From Macondimonas sp045864775 (GTDB lineage Bacteria > Pseudomonadota > Gammaproteobacteria > UBA5335), in contig BTVR01000002.1 of NCBI GenBank assembly GCA_045864775.1, positions 930,001 through 994,000 on the forward strand: 64,000 nt of DNA, written 5' to 3'. Numbering within the stretch: position 1 is the stretch's first letter; each line of letters begins with the position of its first letter. A program made the position numbers and the translations under genes. Below are positions 1 through 8,922 of the stretch, piece by piece. Under the pieces are notes generated by a model, which did no database searches, was not told where the DNA came from, and saw only the letters and a program-made list of their open reading frames with translations.

Positions 1-409
1 GGCGGTCGACCTCGAACAGATGCACGGCGTCGAGCGCCGGTGGCCGGCGCCAGGCGAAGCTGTCCAGCCCCGCGCCCAGAATCACGTACTGATCGAGTCC
101 CTGCGCCGCGGCGGCGGCCGCGAGCGCCTCCTCGGTGTAACGGCTGCGCACCAAGGTCGTCGCGGCGCCGGCGAGAAAGGTGCGATGAAAACCCGTCAAC
201 CGGCCGGCCAGCGCGCCGAGACGCGGACGCACCAGCAAACGATAGGCCGGATTGACGAGAGTGAGCGCGTAGGGATCATCCAACACCCGCGGCTGCCGGC
301 CGTGGCGATGATGATCGGCGCGCGCCAGCGCGGCGGCTTCGGCCATCGGGCTGGCCGCCAGAAACGGCAGATGACCGAGCCCGCCGAACAGCTTGTCCTG
401 CCACCCCAT
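1..409 (-). CDS. Class I SAM-dependent methyltransferase, N-terminal part, cut by window edge
   Basis: Reading the minus strand gives a continuous frame that runs off the left edge. It contains QYVILGAGLDSFAWRRP, the SAM-binding motif I of the leucine-carboxyl-methyltransferase-like family, preceded by a region with RVLDDPYAL. The closest relative I can see is the complete gene at 41506-42453, which has QYVILGAGWDTFAWRRP. The start is uncertain: ATG at 409 is used here, but the frame is open to an ATG at 475. Neither has a clear ribosome binding site. It is divergent from the SDR gene at 489. The substrate is unknown. Confidence 0.75.
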   Translation of the reverse strand, partial: MGWQDKLFGGLGHLPFLAASPMAEAAALARADHHRHGRQPRVLDDPYALTLVNPAYRLLVRPRLGALAGRLTGFHRTFLAGAATTLVRSRYTEEALAAAAAAQGLDQYVILGAGLDSFAWRRPPALDAVHLFEVDR

Positions 410-488
410 CGATGGTTCACCGCAGTCAAAACGATCATGATAATGGATCGGCGCGGCATTGCAGGCGCGCCTCATGCAGGAGAAAACC

Positions 489-1331
489 ATGGACGGAATC
501 CCGGCGCAGCAAGCGCCTCTGGCGGCAGCCGTACTGATCACCGGCGCTTCCTACGGCCTCGGTTATGAGCTGGCGCGCTGCTTCGCAGCCGACCGGCATG
601 ACCTGATTCTGGTGGCCCGCAGCGGCGAGCGCCTCGCGGCCGTCGCCGCGGAATTGCGCGCGGCGCACGGCATCGCCGTCGACACGATCGCCATGGATCT
701 GGCCCGTCCCGAGGCGGCCCGCGAGCTGTTCGCGGAGGTCCAGCGGCGCGGCCATGCGGTCGAGACGCTGGTCAACAACGCCGGTTTCGGCACCTATGGC
801 CGCTTCTCCGACATCGATTTCGACGCCGAGACCCGGCAGATGCAGCTCAACATGCTCACCCCGACCCAGCTCACCAAGCTGTTCCTGCCCAGCATGCTGG
901 GCCGGCGGCGCGGCCAGGTCGTGAACATGGCCTCCATGGCCGGCTACACGCCGGGCCCCTACATGGCGATCTATTTCGCCTCCAAGGCCTATCTGCTGTC
1001 CTTCTCCGAGGCCATCGCCGCGGAACTGCGCGGCTCCGGCGTCGCGGTCACGGCCGTGTGCCCCAACGTGGTCGAGACACGGTTTCAGGAAACCGCACAC
1101 AACCAGGCAGCCTACATCGGCGGCCGCTTCCGTCCGCTCATGGCCGATGCGCCTACCACGGCGCGACAGGCCTATGCGCTCATCCGGGCCCGCCGCGTCG
1201 TGGCCATTCCCGGCTGGACCAACCGCCTCGCGGTGGCGGGATTGCGCCTCGTGCCGCGCGCCCTGTTGCGCCGCGCCATGGTGCCCTTCCAGAAAGGCCC
1301 CGACATTGCCGATTATCCGAAAGGAAGCTGA
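489..1331 (+). CDS. SDR family oxidoreductase
   Basis: This is a 280-residue classical short-chain dehydrogenase. It has the NAD(P)-binding glycine motif TGASYGLG near the N terminus, NNAG after strand 4, a serine in NMASMAG, and the catalytic YFASK (Tyr-x-x-x-Lys). The frame is open from 459, but ATG 489 is preferred because AGGAG lies about 7 bases upstream. The C-terminal third resembles SDRs acting on lipid-like substrates, but the substrate cannot be told from sequence. It is divergent from the partial methyltransferase on the left. Confidence 0.85.
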   Translation: MDGIPAQQAPLAAAVLITGASYGLGYELARCFAADRHDLILVARSGERLAAVAAELRAAHGIAVDTIAMDLARPEAARELFAEVQRRGHAVETLVNNAGFGTYGRFSDIDFDAETRQMQLNMLTPTQLTKLFLPSMLGRRRGQVVNMASMAGYTPGPYMAIYFASKAYLLSFSEAIAAELRGSGVAVTAVCPNVVETRFQETAHNQAAYIGGRFRPLMADAPTTARQAYALIRARRVVAIPGWTNRLAVAGLRLVPRALLRRAMVPFQKGPDIADYPKGS

Positions 1332-1501
1332 GGCCGCCGCCGGGCCGGACGACAGGGGTCACAATAAATCCGTATGCTCGCGACGCTCGCGCCGGCCGAT
1401 CGTGGCTACCGCGACCCGGATGCAAACGGCCGGCGTCGCGCTGACCCGCGATCACCCGGACAGGCCCTGTCCATCAAGATTTCGTTTGCCGAGGAAGCTG
1501 C

Positions 1502-4060
1502 ATGTCCCCGAAACGCTTTTCGATCGAAGTCCAGGCCCGCCTGCCCGAACGGCTGCGCGATCTCAACGTGCTGGCCAACAACCTGCTCTATGCCTGGGAC
1601 CGGCGCGTGCGGCGGGTCTTCCGCCACATGGATCCGGCCCTGTGGGACGGCTGCGGGCACAACCCCAAGGTTTTCCTGCGGCGGATCTCGCAAAGGCGCC
1701 TGCACGAATTGCTGGACGACATCAATTTCATGGAGGAATACGAGTACGCCCTGAACGTCTCGCGCCACTATCAGGATCAGACCCGCCGCCTGCATCCCAA
1801 GCTGGCGCGCCGGCTCGACCCCGCCAAGGACGTCATCGCCTATTTCTGCGCCGAATACGGCCTGCACGAAAGCCTGCCGATCTATTCGGGCGGCCTCGGC
1901 ATTCTGGCCGGCGATTACTGCAAGGCGGCAAGCGACCTGGGGCTGCCCTTCGTCGCGGTGGGACTGATGTACCACCAGGGTTATTTCACCCAGATCATCG
2001 ACGAACACGCCGAGCAACGGGCGGAGTTTCATCCCCACCGCCTCGAGGACCTGCCCATCACCCCGGCGCTCGGTGCGGACGGCCGGCCGGTCGAGATCGA
2101 GATCGCCTTCCCCGGCCGCGTGGTCCGGGCGCGCGTCTGGCAGGCCATGGTCGGGCATCTCAAGCTCTATCTGCTGGACACCGACGTCGCCGAGAACCGC
2201 CCCGAAGACCGGGCCATCACCTACCAGCTCTACGGTGGCGACCGCACCACCCGTCTGAGTCAGGAGATCGTGCTCGGCATCGGCGGCGTGCGCGCCCTGC
2301 GCGCGCTTGGCGTTGCGCCCACCGTCTGGCACATCAACGAAGGCCATGCGGCCTTTCTGGTGCTGGAGCGCTGCCGCGAACGGGTCGCCGAGGGCCTGCC
2401 GTTCGCTGCCGCGCTGGAGCAGGTCGCGGGCGCCACGCTGTTCACGACCCATACCCCCGTGCCGGCGGGGCACGACGTATTCGACCGGGCCCTGATCGAG
2501 CCGTATCTCGGCGATCTGGCCCACGCGCTCGCCATCGACATGGAGGATCTGCTCGCCCTGGGCCGCTCGCCCGGCGACGAATCGGGGTTCAACATGACGG
2601 CGCTGGGCATGCGCGGATCACGCTTCCAGAACGGCGTGAGCCGCATCCACGGCGAGGTGGCCTCGCGCATGGAGGCCTACCACTGGCCGCAGATTCCGCC
2701 CGAGGAAAACCCGATCGGCTACGTCACCAACGGCGTGCACGTGATGACCTTCCTCGCCAGCGAATGGGTCATGTTCTTCGACTCGCGCTCGCGCGGCTGG
2801 CGCGAGTACATGACCGACAAGCGGTTCTGGCAGGATTACGTCCAATCCATCCCCGATCAGGCCTTCTGGAGCCTGCGCCAGAACATCAAGGTCGGCCTGC
2901 TGGATCATGTCCGCGAGGCGCTGTGTCGGCAGTACCGTCGCAACCACGTGGGCGAGGCGCACATCCAGCGCATGCTCGCCCACCTGTCGCCCAACGGCAA
3001 TCCGCCCCTGGTCATCGGATTCGCGCGCCGTTTCGCCACCTACAAGCGGGCCACGCTGCTGTTCCGCGATCCGGTGCGATTGAGCCGCATCCTGGATCAG
3101 GCCGATCGACCCATCGTCTTTCTGTTTGCCGGGAAAGCGCATCCGCAGGACCGCCCCGGGCAGGACCTGATCCGCATCATCGGCGACTACGCCGAACAGC
3201 CCGAGTTCGAGGACAAGCTGTTCTTCATCGAGAACTACGATCTCGCCCTCGGTCGCAAGCTCGTCTCGGGCGTAGATGTCTGGCTGAACACGCCCGAGTA
3301 TCCCATGGAAGCCTGCGGCACCTCGGGCCAGAAGGCCGGACTCAACGGCGCGCTCAACGTCAGCATCCTGGACGGGTGGTGGGGGGAGACCTTCGACGGC
3401 ACCAATGGCTGGGGACTGATCCCCCAGACCGGACTCGACGCGGACACGCGCGATCGCCTGGAGGCCGAGGAATTGCTCGACGTGCTGGAGCACGAGGTCA
3501 TCCCGCTCTACTTTGCGCGCAACAGCCAGGGCTATTCGCCGGGCTGGGTCGGCCGCTCGAAGGCGGCCATGCAGACCATCCTGCCGCGGCACAGCGCAGA
3601 GCGCATGCTGGAGGATTACATTCGCCAGTACTATCTCCCGGCGATCCAGCACGGCCAGCAACTGAGGGCCAACGGCGGCATGCTGGCGCGGGAACTGACC
3701 CAGTGGAAAGAGGACGTCCGCCAGGCGTGGCGCGGAGTGCGCATGAGCCGGCTCGATGAGCCACCGGCGCGCATCGACGTGGACACGGCGCTCGATCTGC
3801 GGGTGCGCGTTGAACTCAACGGGCTGACGCCGGAGCATGTCCGGCTGGAATGCGTGCTGGGCGAGGAAGACGCCCTCGGGCACTTCAACCGGCACACCTG
3901 CTACGCCCTCCAGCCAGTCGGCACCGAGGGCAGCGCGACCATTTTTGCGTTGCAGGAACCCATGACCGAGGCCGGGCTTTACGCCTATGAGATCCGGTTG
4001 TTTCCCTTCCATCCCGCCCTGGCCCATCCCTTCGAGACCGGCTGCATGCTGTGGCTGTGA
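1502..4060 (+). CDS. glgP: Alpha-glucan phosphorylase (AgpA/GlgP type)
   Basis: This 852-residue enzyme phosphorolyses alpha-1,4-glucan (glycogen or maltodextrin) to glucose-1-phosphate. It belongs to the subfamily with an N-terminal DUF3417 domain: the opening RLPERLRDLNVLANNLLYAW is typical. The pyridoxal-phosphate motif GTSGQKAGLNG is intact, with Lys611 as the Schiff-base lysine. The family more often has Met where this protein has Gln before that Lys. CAEYGLHESLPIYSGGLGIL near residue 118 is also conserved. No other glycogen gene is adjacent, but a GH13 glycosidase lies at 58791. ATG follows GAGGAAGCTGC, an acceptable ribosome binding site. Confidence 0.93.
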   Translation: MSPKRFSIEVQARLPERLRDLNVLANNLLYAWDRRVRRVFRHMDPALWDGCGHNPKVFLRRISQRRLHELLDDINFMEEYEYALNVSRHYQDQTRRLHPKLARRLDPAKDVIAYFCAEYGLHESLPIYSGGLGILAGDYCKAASDLGLPFVAVGLMYHQGYFTQIIDEHAEQRAEFHPHRLEDLPITPALGADGRPVEIEIAFPGRVVRARVWQAMVGHLKLYLLDTDVAENRPEDRAITYQLYGGDRTTRLSQEIVLGIGGVRALRALGVAPTVWHINEGHAAFLVLERCRERVAEGLPFAAALEQVAGATLFTTHTPVPAGHDVFDRALIEPYLGDLAHALAIDMEDLLALGRSPGDESGFNMTALGMRGSRFQNGVSRIHGEVASRMEAYHWPQIPPEENPIGYVTNGVHVMTFLASEWVMFFDSRSRGWREYMTDKRFWQDYVQSIPDQAFWSLRQNIKVGLLDHVREALCRQYRRNHVGEAHIQRMLAHLSPNGNPPLVIGFARRFATYKRATLLFRDPVRLSRILDQADRPIVFLFAGKAHPQDRPGQDLIRIIGDYAEQPEFEDKLFFIENYDLALGRKLVSGVDVWLNTPEYPMEACGTSGQKAGLNGALNVSILDGWWGETFDGTNGWGLIPQTGLDADTRDRLEAEELLDVLEHEVIPLYFARNSQGYSPGWVGRSKAAMQTILPRHSAERMLEDYIRQYYLPAIQHGQQLRANGGMLARELTQWKEDVRQAWRGVRMSRLDEPPARIDVDTALDLRVRVELNGLTPEHVRLECVLGEEDALGHFNRHTCYALQPVGTEGSATIFALQEPMTEAGLYAYEIRLFPFHPALAHPFETGCMLWL

Positions 4061-4105
4061 TCCCGCTCCGAAGAACGTCGCACGACCCGCTCTGGGGCCG
4101 CGCAT

Positions 4106-5446
4106 GTGAGTGACACACCCGGCTACGGCGCCCTGATCCGGCTCGCCGCGCCGGTCATTCTCGCCAACGCCGCGGCGCCGCTGCTGGGACTGGCCGACAC
4201 GGCGGTGATCGGACATACGGGCGATGCCGCCGCGATGGGTGCCATCGCCCTCGGAACGCTGATCTTCAGCTTCCTGTCCTGGGGGTTCGCCTTCCTGCGC
4301 ATGGGCACCACCGGGTTCGTGGCGCAAGCCCATGGCGCGGGCGACCGGCCCGCCGTGCGCGCCGTCTTTGCCCGCGCGCTGATCACCGCCAGCGCCATCG
4401 GCGTCCTGCTGATCCTGCTGCAATGGCCGCTACGCGTCTTCGCCCTCGGCGTTTTCGGCGCCACGCCCGCGGTGGAGCAGGACGTCGCGGCGTATTTTCA
4501 CGCCCGCATCTGGAGCGCGCCCGCGACGCTGGGTCTGTATGTCCTGCTCGGGACGCTGATCGGTCTCGGGCGCATGCGGGCGCTGCTGGGGTTGCAGATC
4601 CTCCTGAACAGCCTGAATCTGATCCTCGACCTGTGGTTCGTCCTGGGTCTCGGGTGGGGGGTGCGCGGGGTCGCGCTGGGAACCGTTGTGGCCGAATGGA
4701 CAGCATTCGCGGTGGGCTTGTCCGTGGTGCTGCGACTCATGCGCCCGCATCCGGCTGACGGTGTTGCGATGTGGTCCTGGCCGGAGATCTTCGTGCGACG
4801 GCACTGGCGCCGCATGGTCAGCACCAACGTGGACATCCTCTGGCGCACCCTTGCGCTGCTGGCGGGCTTCGCCTGGTTCACCAATCAGGGCGCGCATTTC
4901 GGCGACGGCACGCTGGCCGCCAACCACATCCTGCTGCAGTTCACGACCCTGTCGGCCTTCTTTATGGACGGTTTCGCCTATGTACTGGAAGCCGAGGTTG
5001 GCCATGCCGCCGGCGCGGGGCTTGCGGACCGGATTCGCGTGACGATTTGGCGCTCGACGCTACTGGCCGGGGCCACGGCCGCCCTGTTGGCGCTCACCGT
5101 CGCGGGGCTCGGACCCTGGTTCGTGCAGGGACTGACCACCGTCGCGGTGGTGCAGGAGGTCGCGCTCGCCCATCTGCCGTGGGCCGCGCTCTACGTCGTG
5201 TGCTCCTTTCCGGCCTTTCAGCTCGACGGCATCTTTGTCGGCACCAGCGCGAGCCGGCCCATGCGGGATGCGACACTGATGGCCCTGCTGACCTTTCTGG
5301 GCACGAGCTGGGTGACGGTGGATCGATGGGGCAACGATGGCTTGTGGCTGGCGTTCGTGGGCTTCGTGATTGCCCGCGGGGTATTTCTCGGCGCCTACCT
5401 GCCGCGACTCGTGCGGCGACTTCGCCACGAAGCCGCAGAAGCTTGA
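4106..5446 (+). CDS. MATE family efflux transporter (DinF-like)
   Basis: A 446-residue integral membrane protein with about 12 hydrophobic segments and the MATE signature near the N terminus (PVILANAAAPLLGLADTAVI, residues about 16-35). Such proteins export cations, drugs or metabolites using Na+ or H+ gradients. The start is GTG. It ends 9 bases before the 53-bp tRNA-derived repeat, so it is the last core gene before the island. Before integration it would have sat next to the 3' end of tRNA-His, running toward it. Confidence 0.88.
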   Translation: MSDTPGYGALIRLAAPVILANAAAPLLGLADTAVIGHTGDAAAMGAIALGTLIFSFLSWGFAFLRMGTTGFVAQAHGAGDRPAVRAVFARALITASAIGVLLILLQWPLRVFALGVFGATPAVEQDVAAYFHARIWSAPATLGLYVLLGTLIGLGRMRALLGLQILLNSLNLILDLWFVLGLGWGVRGVALGTVVAEWTAFAVGLSVVLRLMRPHPADGVAMWSWPEIFVRRHWRRMVSTNVDILWRTLALLAGFAWFTNQGAHFGDGTLAANHILLQFTTLSAFFMDGFAYVLEAEVGHAAGAGLADRIRVTIWRSTLLAGATAALLALTVAGLGPWFVQGLTTVAVVQEVALAHLPWAALYVVCSFPAFQLDGIFVGTSASRPMRDATLMALLTFLGTSWVTVDRWGNDGLWLAFVGFVIARGVFLGAYLPRLVRRLRHEAAEA

Positions 5447-5455
5447 AGGAGAAGG

Positions 5456-5508
5456 TGGGGTGGACGATGGGGCTCGAACCCACGACCGCTGGAATCACAA
5501 TCCAGAGC
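5456..5508. repeat. Island attachment site, left copy (3' half of tRNA-His)
   Basis: These 53 bases are identical to 41130-41182, the 3' part of the intact tRNA-His gene including the encoded CCA and the T arm up to the anticodon stem. The tRNA 5' half is absent here, so this copy is the 3' half displaced by integration. The MATE gene ends just outside it and the integrase lies just inside, as expected for a tyrosine-recombinase island. Confidence 0.93.
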
Positions 5509-5550
5509 CCGGATGCTTTCTGCTTCTGCCCGGAGATTCCTGAGCGTTAC

Positions 5551-5579
5551 TTTATTTTCCATAATCAATAGATTATAAT
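5551..5579 (+). promoter_or_regulatory. Candidate integrase promoter
   Basis: A perfect -10 hexamer TATAAT (5574-5579) lies 17 bases after TTTATT (5551-5556), a weak -35. The whole 5509-5729 stretch is AT-rich with short inverted repeats around ATAATCAATAGATTATAAT, and otherwise holds no gene. It probably combines the int promoter with recombinase binding sites. Confidence 0.4.
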
Positions 5580-5729
5580 TTGCTTTCAAGGTGGTAATCT
5601 TTCCTCGAATTCCCGCGAATTACTCCCTCGTGCTGACTTATTGATGACTTTTTGGGACTGACTCTGGCGGACTCAAGAAGTCAATTCACAGATTGACCGC
5701 AATACGGCCCATGGACAGGATGCAAAGAC

Positions 5730-7031
5730 ATGCCAAAAATCACAAAGCGCCTAGTCGATGCCACAAAACCGACTGGAAAGACACAAATCCTCTGGGACGA
5801 TTCGTTGATTGGCTTTGGTTTGCGAGTTTTCACGGCTGGCGGCAAGTCATACGTCCTGAGATTTCGCACTTCCGATGGTCGCCAACGCATGGCCACCATC
5901 GGCAAGCATGGACCGTTGACGCCAGATCAGGCGCGGGAGAAGGCGCGAAACATGCTGCACGCCATCAGCACTGGCGCTGACCCATTGGCCGAGCGCAAAG
6001 CCGCACGCGAGGCGCTTACGGTGGAGCAGATGGCCACGCTCTATCAGGCGTCGGGCCGCTTCGCGGAGAAGGCTCCCAGCACCCAGTCAGTAGACCGGGG
6101 GCGGATGACTCGCCATATTCTGCCGCTGCTGGGGAAGCATCGGGCCGACAAGCTGACCCGCGAAGATGTGCGCCTAGCCTATGCAAAGATCAGAGATGGA
6201 AAGACAGCTGCCACGGTTAAGACCGGGCCGCGGGGTCTGGCCGTTGTGAAAGGTGGCGAGGGTACTGCTGCGAAAGCCATTCTGCTACTACGCGCCATGC
6301 TAGCGTGGGCCATTGAGGAAGGGATCCTGGAGGTAAATCCTGCTGCTGGGGTAAAGGTTTCTGCGTCAGGCACTCGGGACGTGATCCTTGAGTGCGCAGG
6401 CCAATATCATGCGATGTTCCGCACACTGGAACGCATGGAAGCCGAGCATCGCATCCGCCGCCCTGCAGCGGACTCCATCCGAGTCATTGCCCTAACTGGC
6501 GCGCGGCGCGGCGAGATTACCGGGCTACGCTGGGGCCAGGTGGATTTGAAGGCTTGCCGGGTCGTGATCCCGCCATCCGAGCACAAGACCGGCCGAAAGA
6601 CTGGCAAGCCTCGCATCATCGGACTACCCATAGAAGCGCAAGCAATCATCATCCGACAACCAGAGGGCGCCCCTGATGATCTGGTGTTTCAACCCGCAAC
6701 TGGAACCAACCCGATGAGCCTATCCAAGCCGTGGCGCGCTGTACGGGCCGAGGCTGGCTTGCCGGAGGGAATTGGCCTGCATGGCTTACGTCATTCGCTG
6801 GCATCAAGCATGGCAATGCAAGGAGCACAAGCCTCCGAGATAATGACCGCGATGGGGCACAAACTTATGAGCACTGCGCAGCGATATGTTCATTGGTCCG
6901 AGTCTCGCCATGCACAGCTTGCCGAGCGATCCGCCAGCCATATCAGCGCAGCGCTTCGAGGTACTGAACCTATCGTGGGCACCGATTCTGTCGAGGTGAA
7001 ACATCCAGTCTCCCCTTCGGATTCTGGATAG
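5730..7031 (+). CDS. int: Tyrosine integrase with DUF4102 N-terminal domain
   Basis: This 433-residue P4-type site-specific recombinase inserts and excises islands at tRNA genes. It has an N-terminal DUF4102 arm-binding domain (residues about 5-90, containing LIGFGLRV), a core-binding region, and a catalytic domain. The catalytic residues are Arg259 (TGARRGE), His351-x-x-Arg354 (HGLRH), His377 (MGHKL) and the nucleophile Tyr386 (TAQRYVHW). All five are present, so it looks functional. It reads away from the left attachment repeat. Integrases of this type usually sit beside the intact tRNA copy, but here the intact tRNA-His is at the far end. Confidence 0.93.
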   Translation: MPKITKRLVDATKPTGKTQILWDDSLIGFGLRVFTAGGKSYVLRFRTSDGRQRMATIGKHGPLTPDQAREKARNMLHAISTGADPLAERKAAREALTVEQMATLYQASGRFAEKAPSTQSVDRGRMTRHILPLLGKHRADKLTREDVRLAYAKIRDGKTAATVKTGPRGLAVVKGGEGTAAKAILLLRAMLAWAIEEGILEVNPAAGVKVSASGTRDVILECAGQYHAMFRTLERMEAEHRIRRPAADSIRVIALTGARRGEITGLRWGQVDLKACRVVIPPSEHKTGRKTGKPRIIGLPIEAQAIIIRQPEGAPDDLVFQPATGTNPMSLSKPWRAVRAEAGLPEGIGLHGLRHSLASSMAMQGAQASEIMTAMGHKLMSTAQRYVHWSESRHAQLAERSASHISAALRGTEPIVGTDSVEVKHPVSPSDSG

Positions 7032-7381
7032 GCCTGATGCGAAATTCGGAATAACAGTATCTGATTTCGCGAGGTGCTGGACAATGGCGGCCGGGTTCAT
7101 TTCACCGAGCGCATTTTTGATCTTTCCTCATTGCATTCCCGGCGCCAGATCTCGATTATCGTGCGTGCGCGGAGCAGGCTCGTGCTCGTTGTCGCATGCC
7201 TAGCACATGCGGCTATTTCAGGATGCAGCGTAATGTTCTGATTAAACCAGCTCGGGCTTAGCGGGCCGTTGAAAATCATCCGAATTTCATCATCGCGATG
7301 AACTGGAATGTCGAAAATCGCTCGTGCTTCTGCCTTGTCGACCGGAGAGGGCGCCTTCTGGCACCGCTTTCCGCCTGTTCC

Positions 7382-7417
7382 GCGCCCGGATTCCGCTCAT
7401 TTGCGGATTCCGGGCGC
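7382..7417. terminator. Hairpin just downstream of the IS5 transposase
   Basis: The arms 7382-7396 and 7403-7417 are complementary with one mismatch and a 6-base loop. They lie 15 bases past the transposase stop on the minus strand and inside the element. There is no T-run, so it may be a terminator or an mRNA-stabilising stem. Confidence 0.4.
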
Positions 7418-7432
7418 ACCTCTGCCGTGATC

Positions 7433-8521
7433 TCACGCCATGCCCGGCGTCGGCAGCAGACTCCTCATGCGCACCAGGTTGTAGGCGGCATAGGTGAGCG
7501 TGCAGAGATGATCGACCTTCGCGATTCCCCGCAGCTTCACCTTGCGCAGCGGGCCGATCACCTTGCCCCAGCCGAAGGCCTCCTCGATGCGTTTGCGGAT
7601 CCGTTGGCTCACTGCGTAACCCGCATGCCGGGTCGTGCGCCCGTCGATCGCCGAGCGGCGGTTCCTGTCGTGCTGCGCCACGTGCGGCGTGGCCGCCGCG
7701 CAGCGCAAGGCCTCCACGCACTCCCGTGTGTCGTAGCTCTTGTCCGCCCCTACCGTCACTGGATGCGTGCCCGCCAGGCGTCCCACCATCTCGATCGCCG
7801 CCGCGCGCTCGGCCGTGCCAGTCGAATGGGTGGTCTGGTGATCGACGATCAGCGCGTTGCGGTTCTCCATCAGCGCATGGCTCATGTCGCTCAGCCGCGA
7901 AGACTGCCCCTCGGCCTTGCGATAGAGCCGTGCATCCGGGTCGGTGGTCGAGGCGTGGGTGTCGTTCTTGCGCTTCTCGCCGCGGAAGTCCCGCTCGCCG
8001 TTGCGCCCCGGCCCCGGCGGCTTGCCGCTGCCGTCCCTGGGCCGGAAACGCTTCATCGACGCCCACGCCTCAATCAGGGTGCCGTCCACACTGAAGTGCT
8101 CGTCCGACAAAAGGTTCGCCACCCGCGCCTGGTCGAGAATGCGGGCAAAGAACTTGCGGGCGATGTCTGCCTCGAGCAAGCGGTCGCGGTTTTTGGTGAA
8201 AGCCGAGTGATCCCAGACCGGATCGTCCATCGACAGGCCCACGAACCAGCGGAACAGCAGGTTATAGTCGATCTGCTCCGCGAGCAGGCGCTCGCTGCGC
8301 ACGGTGTAGAGGATCTGGAGCAGGACCGCCCGCAGCAGTTGCTCCGGCGGGATCGAGGGGCGTCCGGTGTGCGAGTAGATCGCATCGAACTCCTCGTGCA
8401 TCGCGGCCAGCGCCTGGTCCACCATCGCCCGGATCGCCCGCAGTGGATGGCGCTTCGGTACCCGCGCTTCCGGGGACAGGTAGCTGAACAGCCTTTCCTG
8501 TCGGATGTCGTCGCCTCGCAT
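7433..8521 (-). CDS. IS5 family transposase
   Basis: A 362-residue DDE transposase that opens MRGDDIRQERLFSYLSPEAR and continues with the DUF772 region (GRPSIPPEQLLRAVLLQILY) and a catalytic part (DEHFSVDGTLIEAWAS, GADKSYDTRECV, then the glutamate segment RIRKRIEEAFGWGK). The frame is open to 8581, but ATG 8521 matches the usual family start. The gene is uninterrupted, so the element may still be active. Confidence 0.9.
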   Translation of the reverse strand: MRGDDIRQERLFSYLSPEARVPKRHPLRAIRAMVDQALAAMHEEFDAIYSHTGRPSIPPEQLLRAVLLQILYTVRSERLLAEQIDYNLLFRWFVGLSMDDPVWDHSAFTKNRDRLLEADIARKFFARILDQARVANLLSDEHFSVDGTLIEAWASMKRFRPRDGSGKPPGPGRNGERDFRGEKRKNDTHASTTDPDARLYRKAEGQSSRLSDMSHALMENRNALIVDHQTTHSTGTAERAAAIEMVGRLAGTHPVTVGADKSYDTRECVEALRCAAATPHVAQHDRNRRSAIDGRTTRHAGYAVSQRIRKRIEEAFGWGKVIGPLRKVKLRGIAKVDHLCTLTYAAYNLVRMRSLLPTPGMA

Positions 8522-8697
8522 GCGCTTCTTCTCCCGTCCCTTCGATGATGACCATGATCCCGATCGAGGGGAGTTTTTCAACAGCCTGTTAGACTCCTAT
8601 TCTTCTCCCAATTCTACCGCTCACTGGGATTGACCTCGAAATAATCAAGAAATGGCGTTATGCTGAACAGGCATCAATACCGCGGGGAATCAATGAT

Positions 8698-8922
8698 ATG
8701 AACATAAAATATACAATTTCGCTATCTCTGAACAATCGAAAACATCGAATTATCGATGAATACATTAAGCTGAACACGGATCGAGACGGACGCGGTCTTC
8801 GCGTACAGCCGTTTATCGAGCAGCTTTTATACGAATGCGCAACGAGCAAACTTACGCTAATGGAGCTACTGCTGTTAATTCAGAATGAAGGAAGAAAAGA
8901 TGGTTCTTCAGACCAAAAATGA
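8698..8922 (+). CDS. Small protein of an unrecognised family (paralogue of 22206-22631)
   Basis: A 74-residue product I do not recognise. Its centre (KHRIIDEYI...DGRGLRVQPFIEQLLY) aligns without gaps to residues of the protein at 22206-22631; by my count about 25 of 53 positions are identical. This conservation argues that the frame is real. The upstream ribosome site (GGGGAATCAATGAT) is weak. It stands alone, about 110 bases right of the IS5 element. It has no signal peptide or membrane segment. The size and the basic/acidic helical pattern would suit a DNA-binding or antitoxin-like protein, but that is a guess. Confidence 0.6.
   Translation: MNIKYTISLSLNNRKHRIIDEYIKLNTDRDGRGLRVQPFIEQLLYECATSKLTLMELLLLIQNEGRKDGSSDQK

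Larger units (their letters stand above)
7262..8588. mobile_element. Complete IS5-family insertion sequence
   Basis: A 1327-bp element with imperfect terminal inverted repeats. The left end begins CGGGCCGTTGAAAA; the right end on the opposite strand begins CAGGCTGTTGAAAA (15 of 21 bases match). It is flanked by TTAG at 7258-7261 and 8589-8592, a 4-bp target duplication of the YTAR type typical of IS5. One transposase gene fills most of it. It was inserted into the island after acquisition or carried with it. Confidence 0.82.

Noticed and set aside
1147..3759. A long plus-strand frame overlapping the phosphorylase
   Set aside because: Arg/Pro/Gly-rich shadow in another frame of the same DNA.
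2618..4423. A long minus-strand frame opposite the phosphorylase and MATE genes
   Set aside because: It is antisense to two clear genes in GC-rich DNA, where long spurious frames are common; the translation has no domain.
5456..5508. A second functional tRNA-His
   Set aside because: Only the 3' half matches; upstream bases do not supply the D arm or 5' acceptor strand.
7097..7279. A 60-residue minus-strand gene left of the IS5 element
   Set aside because: Its start codon lies inside the IS inverted repeat, so it was created by the insertion; the pre-insertion frame has a nearby stop and no family resemblance.
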